A stretch of 64,000 bases of DNA from Tolypocladium sp. Sup5 PDA-1 (taxonomy: Eukaryota > Ascomycota > Sordariomycetes > Hypocreales > Ophiocordycipitaceae). Of the stretch, positions 33,795 through 43,435 are shown one piece after another; position 1 is the stretch's first letter, and the number at the start of each line of letters is the position of its first letter. Where the stretch lies: assembly GCA_000750105.3 (NCBI GenBank), contig JPHH03000010.1:682001-746000 (forward strand), read 5' to 3'. The notes beneath the pieces were generated by a model, which did no database searches, was not told where the DNA came from, and saw only the letters and a list, made by a program, of their open reading frames with translations. Position numbers and translations under genes: made by a program.

Positions 33795-34919
33795 CTATTC
33801 CGACTTGCCCTTTGTACGGCCGACCACAATGACGGCCTTGACAACCCTCGACCTGTTGAACCAGTCAAACAGCCTCCCTGCCAGCTTGAACCCGCCAATT
33901 GATATTCCGTACTGGCTCAGCGCCGCCTCCTGCCGCTGCAGGTAGCTCGTGACCCCGGCGAATACATCCTCCGAGATGTCGCGGATGACAATCTGACCTC
34001 TGTCGTAGCCGCACTCGACCAGTTGGTCCTTGTACTGGTCCTCAGTTAAGAAGGTGTAGAGCGGGCAGCTCATCATTAGCCCAACCATCCGTACAAGGCA
34101 CGTGTTCTTCCACGAGGCCTTTTCATCAAGGATCAGGTCGAATGCCATTACGTTGGCGTCGAGCTTCTGCGCTGCGAGCTGGAAGATGGGCTTCCTAGAG
34201 GGAGAGAAGTGGTAGAGGCAGTCGAGCGCGAGGAGCCATCTGTCGGCAAACTGCTCATCCGCCAAGGCGTGCACCGCGTCGCGGATGGCCGCGTTCCAGG
34301 ACTGGGGTTTGGCGGCGTTGGCGCGGAAGAGCTTGAAGGATGCCTGGTTCAGTGCCTGGCTGTCGTTTGCAGATGCAAGCTCGCGGTGAAGCGTCCTGGA
34401 GGCCGTCTGGAGTTGCGACTCGTTGAGGGTGAGACCGACGTAGTGAAAGCCCTGCCATGATCGGGGCTGGACGAGGCGGGCCAGGGCCAATGTCTGGTCT
34501 CCGCAGCCGAAGCCGAGGTCGAGGACAGAGAGGGTGCCACGAGGCTTCGCTCCGGGGCCGCCTCTCGGGCTCCCGTCCAGAATCCCCGCGGTCGTCAAGA
34601 TTTCTCTGAGAAGTCCGAGACATGCTTCATCAAAGTGTTGGACCGGCTGCCCATCGGAGGTTTTCCTGAGAGACGTTAGCATGTACTCTGGGCAGGCAGC
34701 CATCTGCAGGCTATTGGTGCAGGCTGCGACTCACCAGTAGCCCAGGTTCATCCACATGGAGTTGAAGGGCGTCCTCAAGTTCAGCTTCCAGTGGCCCAGG
34801 CTGTAAATGTCGGTCGTGCGCAGGACCGCTGCGAAGACGGCGGCACCCAACACCAGGGCAGCTACAGCGCCGACAACAATGCCCAGGGCAAAGTCCCGGC
34901 CGGAAACAGTCCATGCCAT
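33795..34919 (-). CDS. Membrane-anchored SAM-dependent methyltransferase
   Basis: Class I S-adenosylmethionine methyltransferase. The ATG is at 34919. Exon 1 is 34735-34919, the intron 34666-34734 (GTGAGT, GCTAAC branch, TCAG, 69 bp), and exon 2 33795-34665, giving 351 residues. Exon 1 encodes a hydrophobic segment at about 10-33 (FALGIVVGAVAALVLGAAVF), a probable signal-anchor. The catalytic domain has motif I VLDLGFGCG at 109-117, preceded by QPVQHFDEACLGL. Then come FHYVGLTLNESQL (motif II region), LLALDCLYHF (motif IV region) and MAFDLILDE. The C-terminus ends VVKAVIVVGRTKGKSE. A TATA box lies about 155 bp upstream. The tail-to-tail neighbour is the aldoxime dehydratase. Methyl acceptor unknown; a role with aldoximes is only a guess from position. 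Confidence 0.88.
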
Positions 34920-36026
34920 CGCTGCGGCGGCCTTTGCCGGCTGTCTGCAGCAAGTGAGTGTCGATTCGATGTTCTGCTGAGATTGCCCAGGTATGTACGA
35001 GTATGTGTGCGTGTGTTTAGTGTCTGGTAGCGCAGCGTGCCCAGCAGAAAAGCCCAGGCGGCTAAAACATGCGCTTATATAATAGTTCCGATCAAGTCAC
35101 AGTGACAGGCCATCACGTCTGCCACAGCTGGCAAAACACGCTCAACGAATTCTCGTGCATAACGCTGAATTTATATCCGAAATTCCTCATATCCACATTG
35201 TAACACGGCCACGGACAATCACCCGTGCGCTGGCTCACGTGCCGTGCCACGTGATGCGAGGCGTGCGCTGCCCTTTAGGGGCTACGTGGCGCAGAAGCTC
35301 GAGTCTCTCAAGCTTCAGTCTTGATTGCAATGCAGTGGCTACCTTTGCTCCTACCTGACTGCAGACCCGTCCTTGTGATTTACTCGTTACACACATAGTT
35401 TGTTGGGGTGAAGGTGCAGACCCCTGACCAGAAAACGGAAATCACAAAAACGTAGAGGAACGCTAGGAGGTCTGACATTCCATAGGTATAAGAGAGACTC
35501 TGGATCCTTAAGAACAGATGGTCCCTCATGCACCAACGGACGCAAGTCACGATGTCAATGAGCCTTTAATATTCTTAGAAAGAAAATCCTGGTTTTTTTC
35601 TCCCACCTTTTAGAGATGGCCATTGTTGCCTCTCCTTGTCTTTTGCTTTTAGCTTACACAATGTGAAAGACCTTGCTGCCAGGCGTTGCTTCTACGACTT
35701 ACACGGCATCCGCTGCCTCGACTTACACGACGTTCGGTATCTCGGCTAACGTGCATCTGCTTGGGCAGGGGGAAAGTACATGCCCCCCACTGTACCCCCT
35801 GTTGGAAGTACTTCGTACGTGTTGCAGTGACAGGCACCCGCTGCCTCGGTACTCGCATATCGCCTACAGAGAACCCGAACGGCAGCCAACAGCATACGCC
35901 AACCTTGATCTCACGCCAATGCTTCCCTTGCCTGGAGTCATCGGTAGCGTCCAAGGCGTCCTGGACGCATTCATTACATTATGTCTGGGGTCTATGTACG
36001 CTGCATTATTCGTTTCAATCGCTGCA
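34920..36026. other. Intergenic region
   Basis: Promoter of the methyltransferase gene and 3' flank of the amine-oxidase-like gene. Apart from the TATA element, no supported feature. Confidence 0.5.
35074..35081 (-). promoter_or_regulatory. TATA box of the methyltransferase gene
   Basis: TATATAAG on the minus strand, about 155 bp upstream of the ATG at 34919. Confidence 0.45.
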
Positions 36027-37616
36027 TCATGCTCTCACCGACCCGTCCTGCCATGGAATGCCGACGCCGAAATCCTCGGCAACCCTCATGGCTGAGACGA
36101 CGCAGCCTTCTAGCAGCACCATGCCATCCCAGCACCACGAGCCCGTCAGCCATACGCTATCTTCTCCATTCACCCATCTAGTTTGACTGCTCCCATCGGG
36201 CTTCTCATTCACGGCATCTGGCCTGTCCAAGCCCATGATCCTCTGTGTTATGGCTCTGCTCTGCGGCGTCCGGAGCGTCCTGGTGAACCTTGCCGTCTGC
36301 AGCATCGCTTTCGAGTCTGTCGTCGGCTCCAGAGGAGACGTGCTGACAAGAACCCCGCCGGGCATGGCGTGGAGAGCCTCTGTGCGCGAGCCATCCTCGC
36401 TGAATAGTGTCCTAAACGTGATGACCTGGGACGGCGAACCGTCGTCGCGATGGTGCGAGCATCCCCTCGGCAGGTCCTCTCCGCCAATGAGGGAAAAGGC
36501 CCCCGGCCGAGGGCTCAAAACGGAGCTCTCCACGTGTTTCGTCGGCATCTTCTCGAGTGTCGTTGCCAACGGAGTGAAGATCCTGCCTGCGACGTCGGGT
36601 GACACGGCGAGGACCACGCGATCAAAACGCTGCAAAGCAACGTGGCCATCCATGTCTCGCATCGACTGCCAGCGCACAAGCACACGAGCGTCGTCCTTTT
36701 CCACGCTCACCACTCGAGAACTGAGCCGAATGTCCTCCATGCCCCGGGCCAGTCTCGACTGGACCCGATGGACGCCTCCGCAGACGGCGTAGTGCTGTTG
36801 GCCGTGTGTCAACTTCTTGTAGTTGACGACGTCGCTCGCTGGACAGGCGAGAAGATCGGCATGGTCGCACGTCGACACGCTGCTCATCAGTGGAAGCAAA
36901 TAGTGCGACACATATCTCCGCGGCAGCCACGTCCTCTCGAGATACTCGGCAAACGTCTCGCCGCCTTCAGAGACTCCACTGCCTGAGCCGTGCAGCTTGG
37001 GCCTCGCCGCCGTCTTCGGTGGTACAAGGAAGCAAACGGCGGAAAACCAGAAATGGCAGATGATGAGGTACAGTATCTCGACAATGTGTGGTACGACGCC
37101 ACGATTGGCGGGCCAGGGCGGTGGCGTCTGGTGCAGGTTGGAGGCGTGGACAAAGTAGCTGCCCGGCGCAGAGCCAGCATCGCCAGGCGTTGTCGCTTCG
37201 CACAGCTGAGACTGCGACGTCGACAGCGCCTTGGCGAAGACGAAGAGGAAGCGCACGGGGTGTAGCGGGATGCCCAGGTAGTCGTACATGCGCATGAGGT
37301 TGGCGTAGTAGCCGCCGGCGCAGGCACGCATGGGCAGGTCGATGCGCTCCACGGCGCCCGTCTTCTCATTCTTGATGGCGACTGATGCCGAGTCAAACGA
37401 GAGCGCGTCGGCCTGAGATGGGTTAGCATGCGTGCTCTGCCGTTGCGTGGAAACTCTGGCAGAGTCTACCTGCTCGAACAGCGTCACCTGGTAGCGTTGC
37501 TGAGTGTCGTTTTGCAAGAGATGCGCCGTGGTCAGTCCAGCCAGACCCGTGCCGATGATGGCAACGCTGGTTTTGCGCGCGACATTGTTCCCGCCGTCTG
37601 CAGCGGACTGGGCCAT
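36027..37616 (-). CDS. FAD/NAD(P)-binding amine-oxidase-like oxidoreductase
   Basis: Flavoprotein of the NAD(P)-binding-8/flavin amine oxidase group. With the ATG at 37616 it is 529 residues in one exon. The dinucleotide-binding motif VAIIGTGLAGLTTAHLL has its glycines at 22, 24 and 27, followed by an acidic residue in VTLFEQ. A hydrophobic stretch (VEILYLIICHFWFSAVCFL) may be a membrane segment. Later signatures are YAVCGGVHRVQSRLARGM, FDRVVLAVSPDV and the C-terminal WLTGSWCWDGMVLLEGCVVSAMRVAED, the usual second FAD contact. The frame continues upstream, without a stop, through the 15 x 11-bp repeat to another ATG at 37814. This would add 66 residues of (DEDQTKTRRRP)-like repeats. The shorter start is preferred because the Rossmann fold follows it at the normal distance. 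Substrate unknown. Confidence 0.85.
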   Translation of the reverse strand: MAQSAADGGNNVARKTSVAIIGTGLAGLTTAHLLQNDTQQRYQVTLFEQVDSARVSTQRQSTHANPSQADALSFDSASVAIKNEKTGAVERIDLPMRACAGGYYANLMRMYDYLGIPLHPVRFLFVFAKALSTSQSQLCEATTPGDAGSAPGSYFVHASNLHQTPPPWPANRGVVPHIVEILYLIICHFWFSAVCFLVPPKTAARPKLHGSGSGVSEGGETFAEYLERTWLPRRYVSHYLLPLMSSVSTCDHADLLACPASDVVNYKKLTHGQQHYAVCGGVHRVQSRLARGMEDIRLSSRVVSVEKDDARVLVRWQSMRDMDGHVALQRFDRVVLAVSPDVAGRIFTPLATTLEKMPTKHVESSVLSPRPGAFSLIGGEDLPRGCSHHRDDGSPSQVITFRTLFSEDGSRTEALHAMPGGVLVSTSPLEPTTDSKAMLQTARFTRTLRTPQSRAITQRIMGLDRPDAVNEKPDGSSQTRWVNGEDSVWLTGSWCWDGMVLLEGCVVSAMRVAEDFGVGIPWQDGSVRA

Positions 37617-37642
37617 GCTCTCATTCACCACAATAACGCGGC

Positions 37643-37807
37643 CTGGTCTTTGCCTGGTCTTTGTCTGGTCTTTGTCTGGTCTTCGTCTGGTCTTCGTCTG
37701 GTCTTCGTCTGGTCTTCGTCTGGTCTTCGTCTGGTCTTCGTCTGGTCTTCCTCTGGTCTTCGTCTGGTCTTCCTCTGGTCTTCCTCTGGTCTTCGTCTGG
37801 TCTTCGT
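37643..37807. repeat. Minisatellite, 15 tandem copies of an 11-bp unit
   Basis: Fifteen adjacent units of CTGGTCTTCGT with few variants (CTGGTCTTTGC, CTGGTCTTTGT, CTGGTCTTCCT), exactly 165 bp, lying 27 bp upstream of the preferred ATG of the amine-oxidase-like gene. 165 is divisible by three, so the minus-strand frame is kept. Three units encode the 11-residue period DEDQTKTRRRP. All three plus-strand frames are open as well, as expected of a stop-free repeat. Confidence 0.97.
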
Positions 37808-39394
37808 CTGGCATGGGAGGTTGCGCTTGTCCACGGCGCGGCGATATTGAGTTTCCGTGCCTGGAGCTGTGTCGGACCCTGAAATTTATGCTCGAGATTA
37901 GACGTGAAACTGCAGATGTGAAAACCGTCGCAACTCGGGCTAGTTGCGAGTACGAGTTTGCGTAGTGGCGGCCGTTAGTGGGGTGACTTTGTCATTTGTG
38001 ATGGCATGTCTGATCGCAGGCGCTCTCTCCTGGCTTAACGAAGCGAGCCAATCTCGGTCTGTGCAACTCGGGCCGTCTCTTGAGCGTTGCACAGCATCAC
38101 GGAGGCGCGACGCAGCAACTCTTATCAACCCACCTCAACATGGTCCCTGAAGAGGTTGACCGCCGCGCCGCTGCGGCATGGCGTTCCGGGGGCGTCGTAG
38201 AAAGTAGAAAAGCGAGTGCGATTTGCGGCTTTGTTGAGCCACTCACAACGGACCGGTGCCTTTGTTGTGCCGAGGCTGCCACTAGCACGCGCAAGTGGGA
38301 GGCACGCCTCTTGGCCGGCTGGTTTCTTGCCTCCGACGGGGCCGTTGGATGATTTGATCCATGCCCCGGTGTGCTTGTTGTTGAGAGCCATGGCGACGGC
38401 AGACGGCTATTAATAGACAGACAACTGCTGCAGCAGCCAGACGGCGCACAGCATGGAACAACGCGTTCCGAGGCTGCCGTGTCCAACGCTCGGCCCGTTG
38501 CCATCTTTGCGGGCTACGTGGTCGGAAGCGAGGCGAGCCTACTCGTACTTCGTACCGTCGCTGGACCTGCGTCGCTCCATGTGGCTGCTGCTGGCACCTC
38601 ACCTCCTCGCCTTTGCGCCGTTACTCCTGGACGCTCTCTCATCACGCGACAAACAGCCGACAAGCCGTGATGGTGGCGGTTGCTCGCCAGGGAGGGAACC
38701 TGGCTGTCATTGCCAGCGCACTCTACGAGCATCCCGCTGTGAGCAGTGTCGGGCGGGACGTCATCTGCTGCTGGCGGTCCGCTGTCACGTGGTATGCATT
38801 GAGTGAGGTTGACGGCTACGGACTACAATTGAGAGGGAAAAGTGCCCGGTCCTGGGTAAGAATACTGATGCTCACTGTGCTGTGAGGCAAGAGGGAGGCT
38901 GCGTTGCCCAAGACAACGCATCAGCCACAAGCCCAAGATTGATACCCATTCCATCACAAACGTATGACTATAGCATATACGGAGTAGAGGGCTTTTGAAT
39001 GCCAATCTCATCTTCACCATTTCGTGATTCTCACTTGGTCACAGCCCCCCTGCAAATCGCATCTTCTCGGGCAATTGCATGCCGTCGATCGCTCGATCTC
39101 ACTCTGTCCCCTGCATGCTCACAAGCGGTCGAATCCCGTCTCTCGTCGCCACCATGCTTACAATCCCTGACCATACCATGCCGCATTAGTGTTGGATCGA
39201 GACGTCGTTCACCACCTCCATCAGCCGGAACCTTGTGCCCCCACAACATCTCGCCGTTGCGCCGATCGACAGCGCGAGTAGTTTGTGAGAGTGGGTGAGA
39301 TTTCCGACTATTACTTCTAATTTCTAGAGATACCCAACATTCCCGACCCTGCCTTTGCTGCAACGTCGAACCATTAACCCAGGAATCGGCGGCG
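37808..39394. other. Intergenic region, 1.6 kb
   Basis: Divergent promoter region between the amine-oxidase-like gene (-) and the GH127 gene (+). A minus-strand ATG frame at 38125-38391 (88 codons) has no recognisable features and is not called. Nothing else supported. Confidence 0.5.
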
Positions 39395-41543
39395 ATGAGA
39401 CTTACCCAAGGCTTTGGAGCCACACAGCTCCAGCTTACCCTGGCGCCTACATCACCATCCAGAGCTCGTACGTCTTGCGACTACTAGCCCTACCATGAGA
39501 TTCTAATCAACAGCCAGTGCAACCATGGACATTCTCACCGCTTCCTGTTGGCTCAGTCAAGCCTGGAGGATGGCTGCTTGGGGAGATGCAGGCCATGGCC
39601 GATGGCCTCGCTGGCCATGAGCACGACTTTTACGTCTACGTCAACGAGTCCAGCTGGCTGAATGCACCCGGTCAAGGCGGCGCGGAATACAGCAACTTGA
39701 ACGAAGCGCTGCCGTACTGGTTCAACGCGCTGGTGCCTCTGGCCTACACACTGGACAGCGACAGACTCAAAGCACAGGTTCACGCCGTGGCCCAGACCGT
39801 GCTTGGCCACCAGGCGTCGGACGGCTGGATCGGGCCAGAGGTTGGCGACGCGAGGAACTTTTGGGCACGTACGCCCTTCCTGCTCGGCTTGACGCAGCTC
39901 GTGGAGGCAAACACGACGTGGGAGGAGCCAGTTGTCAAGAGCCTCGGCAGTTTCATGTCCCTCACCAACGCCATGCTCAAGAACAACAGCCAGGGCTTTA
40001 CGAATTGCGCCAAAGACGTTGACTGCTCATGGGGCCAAGTTCGAATCCACGACTTGATCATCACCATCCAGTGGTTACTTGAACGCTATCCTTCTGCTCT
40101 GGACTCCACTCTTTGGGAGAACATGGACATGTTTTATACCCAGAGCCAGTACGGATGGGACAAGTGGTACACGAAAGGGACATTTGAAAAGGTTGTTGAT
40201 CCCAGCGATGGCTCAATCTTCCCATACATTCACGGCGTGAATGTGGGCCAAGGTAGGCTTTTCCCCCTACATCACGACAGCTTTTCTAACACAGAACAGG
40301 CCTCAAAGCATCTACAGTCATATATCGCATCAACGGCAGTACTGCCCTTGTCCGGAAAAGTCTCGACGCCGTTGACTGGAGCTTCCGGTATCATGGCTCT
40401 GCATCCGGCTCCATCCTCGCAGACGAGGAAGAGCGCGGCCTCGCCCCGTACATTGGAAGCGAGCTCTGCACGGCCGTCGAGACGGCGTACTCTTTGGCGT
40501 ACATGTACCAAGTCCTCGGCAAAAACGAGCACGCCGACCGTGCAGAGCGGGCAATCTTCAACGCCTTTCCGGTCATGATGACGGGCGACAAGTGGGCGCA
40601 TCAGTACATGGCCCAGCCGAACCAGCCGCATGCCCTCAATACGACTGCAGCGGATGGCCACGTCCCGCCTGTCTTTACGACTGCGAATAGCGGTGTATCA
40701 ACGATCTTTGGGATGGAGCCCCAGTATCCTTGCTGCACCGTCAACCATCCTCAAGGCTACCCCAAGTTTGTCGCGAACAGCTGGGTTGCGGTTGGGAGGA
40801 GTGGTCTGGGGCATGCTCTTCTCAGCCCGTCATCAGTCACAACCACGGTCAACGGCGGATTGGTGTCTGTTACATGCGATACATCCTATCCATTTGCCAA
40901 CACGCTTGAGTACACGATCAAGGCAGACAAAAAGTTCGACTTTTACGTCCGTGTGCCCGAGTGGTCTCATTCATCCTCACTACATGCGTCCAGGGGATCC
41001 TCTGCCTCGACCGAGCGCGACTCCAAGACAGGTATGCGCAGGGTTCACATCAAGGCAGGTCAGTCCAAGGTTGTCTACAAGCTCGGATCAGGGATACGGA
41101 CAGAGACCCGCGCCAACAACACCGTTGCAGTCTTTTATGGCAATCTGCTATACGCCCTAGCCGTTGGGTCCGCGCAGACCTCATCGTATCCGCACGCCTA
41201 CTATGATCCAACCGGCTCTGGCCTATCGTATCTGCCGTTTCCGGAATTAAGAGACTGCTACATCGACAGCACCAGCCCGTGGAACGTCGCCATTGACCCT
41301 TCTACTCTCAAATACCACGGCATCAAAGGTGGTAGCCTTCCGGATCCAGTATTCGAGCAAGGCGCGCCGCCAAACTACATGACTGTCGACGGCTGCGAGA
41401 TTGCGTGGGACTTGTACCTCAACGTGACGCCGGACTGGGCACCAAGGGATAGAACATGCCTGGGGAAGAGAAAGTCGTATAAGCTGATACCGTACGGCGC
41501 GGCCAAGGTTCACATGTCTGACCTGCCGGTCAAGAGATTCTAG
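39395..41543 (+). CDS. GH127-type glycosidase (beta-L-arabinofuranosidase-like, DUF1680)
   Basis: Glycosidase of the GH127/DUF1680 superfamily, whose characterised members are zinc-dependent cysteine glycosidases such as beta-L-arabinofuranosidase. Exons are 39395-39467, 39518-40252 and 40300-41543. Introns are 39468-39517 (GTACGT, TCTAAT branch, CCAG) and 40253-40299 (GTAGGC, TCTAAC, ACAG). The product is 683 residues. An (alpha/alpha)6 barrel begins PVGSVKPGGWLLGEMQAM. The zinc/nucleophile set is present: Glu324-x-Cys326 in GSELCTAVE and Cys414-Cys415 in YPCCTVNHPQG, matching Glu338, Cys340, Cys417 and Cys418 of bacterial HypBA1 by pattern. The C-terminal beta domain follows. No clear signal peptide is visible; exon 1 encodes only MRLTQGFGATQLQL and a short tail, so the first exon is the weakest part of the model. 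Substrate could be plant or other furanosides. Confidence 0.88.
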
Positions 41544-42189
41544 ATCTTAGAGGCTGCCGAGGAATGAGAAGTTTTGGGATACTGATGCTCATACTAGGAT
41601 CAGCTGCCTCTCCCGTGACAGAGGGCTAAACTTCATGTTGCCTAACAGGACAAGACAGCACCCCGACATAGAAAAGGAAGATGGCATGGGCGAGAGGTAG
41701 TGGAACGCCGAGGAGGAAATGTTCAGCACCCTTCGGATGCTCCCGCTCTGCCTCACCTCACCGAGCTGCATCTTGATGATGTCCGCCTCGAAGACAAGCA
41801 GCCCATGTCTGAATTAGTGGCCTTGCCAAAGCCCATCGCGCTAAGCTGCGCAGATTATACATCACCACAACTTGCGTTACAGGTGAGATGCCGCTATAGT
41901 TGGCAACCGTGCAAGGCCTACAACTCGACAAGCTTGTCCTAATGCCTGCGGAGGAGGACTATGTAACGGCATGGGAGGTGGACGAGTCAAATTGCTGAGC
42001 TTCATGAATTCCAGCAATTTTACGGACCTCTCACTAGAGAGGACGCTCTGTAAAGTAAAACACACAGAGTTCCGTACTCAAAGTTAGTGTCTTGGACATA
42101 CAAGGTTGGACGACGGCGGCGATAATAGGCACGCGCAACACGGGCTGGTCACAGAAGGACTAAAATGGTGGGAATCCATGACGAAAGGC

Positions 42190-42420
42190 AAAGGAGTTTA
42201 ACGGAAATAGCATCAAGGGTGGCTGGCAGGTGCTCCCTTCCAAGATGACTGGCACGGCCATGGATATCAGCTACAAGGCACTATTCAATGTCGGCAGCTA
42301 CAAGGGCTGCACGGTCAGCTACAACGGAAAGGAGACTTCTGGCGAGGCAATGAAGTGGATCACCATGATCTCGGCGAGGTCTCTACCAAGTGCATCGTTC
42401 ATTTCGCCTGCTAGATATCT
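42190..42420 (+). pseudogene. Possible relic of a small Cys-containing protein
   Basis: One frame reads EFNGNSIKGGWQVLPSKM, then MDISYKALFNVGSYKGCTVSYNGKE up to about 42345. A neighbouring frame then reads DLGEVSTKCIVHFAC and stops. The two halves look like the middle and C-terminus of one small, probably secreted protein separated by a frameshift. No start or signal peptide is visible. Family unknown; could be chance. Confidence 0.25.
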
Positions 42421-42753
42421 AGACTAGACGAGACCGGCAGCAGATCTAGGATGTAGTGCAAGAAGTTCAGGGGGTTATTGTATCCCACTACGCTTCTTCT
42501 GCCATGTTAATTGTTTATTAAGTAAACGCACCGAGATGGCCATTAGAAATCTGACGATCTCGCTGCTTCGCGATTTTGTATAAGCGCCGGGGTTTGATCT
42601 ATCTAGGGTCTGTAAGATCTGCCACTACGTTTTGTCTTTTATCCCTATCACCGCGGCTTCCCGCCTGACTTCTCGACTACCGCCTTACCTACTACCTTAG
42701 AGTCGAAGCCTATAACGGCGTTAGTGTTCGTACTTCGTAGCGATTTTACTAGG

Positions 42754-42831
42754 GCACCAATTTTAGGGGCGCCAATTTTCAAGGTGTTTTAGTATAGCAT
42801 GGCGCCGATTTTAGGGGTGCCGATTTTCAAG
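42754..42831. repeat. Pair of 30-bp direct repeats differing only by transitions
   Basis: Copy 1 (42754-42783) and copy 2 (42802-42831) are about 87% identical; all four differences are A/G or C/T. Each copy also holds two half-units of the form GCxCCxATTTT. The pattern suits an old mobile-element end damaged by RIP, but no open reading frame of an element is seen. Confidence 0.75.
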
Positions 42832-43126
42832 TCTTCTCATGCTACTCGGCGATAGAGAAGCAATATATTAAACGACGGGGCTTATAAGACCGAAGCACGG
42901 GGGCCGCCGGGGGCCGTTGCTGTGTCGCAAGTTCCTCGATAGGTGTAACGGACAATGCGTGTCGTTGGCACTTGGCAGGCAGTCATTCGACCCGTCTCCC
43001 TCACCTTTCACTCTTACACTGCCCGCATGCTTTCAACCTCCTCTCGAGCTTGATCCTCTAGCGAATTATTTCCAAGAGCATCCCAACATTGCTGACCGAT
43101 CCCATTAAAAGCGTCATTATGCCTCT

Positions 43127-43435
43127 TCACCTCGCACCGACCGCGACTGGATCCCCGTTGGTGTCGTTGAGCAGCTGCTTCAAATTCCTCGGTAAGTTCT
43201 TATCGACTATTACGATAATGAATCCTGCAAGCAGCAGCAATGCCCACGATACGAGGAACCATATCGCGGGAGTGGCATAGAACATATCATACGTTATCTT
43301 CCGCTCGTACACTCTCACACTCCGTGCCGTTGAGCTGCTGGTGGTAGAGTCTCCCGATGCGGCCCCTCGTAGGGTTATGCCCACAATAAGTTCTATTGAA
43401 TAGTGGCTGCTGAGAATGTACGGAGATATTGAAGG
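43127..43435 (-). pseudogene. C-terminal fragment of a fungal single-pass membrane protein
   Basis: Immediately after the HET stop, in the same frame, about 100 codons remain open to a stop at 43127. They encode IVGITLRGAASGDSTTSSST, then YERKITYDMFYATPAIWF, a transmembrane segment (LVSWALLLLAGFIIVIV) and a cytosolic tail PRNLKQLLNDTNGDPVAVGAR. This is the typical C-terminus of a common Pezizomycotina family of large extracellular-domain membrane proteins, whose upstream exons are absent here. No intron with legal frame joins it to the HET coding region, so it is read as a truncated remnant. A C-terminal extension of HET by stop loss elsewhere or readthrough is the alternative. Confidence 0.55.

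Larger units (their letters stand above)
41544..43126. other. Repeat- and relic-bearing intergenic region, 1.6 kb
   Basis: Holds the low-confidence gene relic at 42190-42420 and the 30-bp direct repeats at 42754-42831. 42480-42900 is AT-rich with many TAG/TAT trinucleotides, as in RIP-affected or transposon-derived DNA, but no transposase is visible. Confidence 0.5.

Noticed and set aside
37625..37882. Plus-strand frames through the minisatellite (SSSGLRLVFVW-type)
   Set aside because: A stop-free 11-bp repeat leaves all frames open; these frames have no start or adjoining coding region.
38125..38391. 88-codon minus-strand ATG frame between two genes
   Set aside because: No signal peptide, domain or splice-supported extension; overlapping frames on both strands are equally open.
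32632..41543. Secondary-metabolite gene cluster
   Set aside because: Dehydratase, methyltransferase and FAD enzyme are close, but there is no backbone synthase, cluster regulator or exporter in the window.
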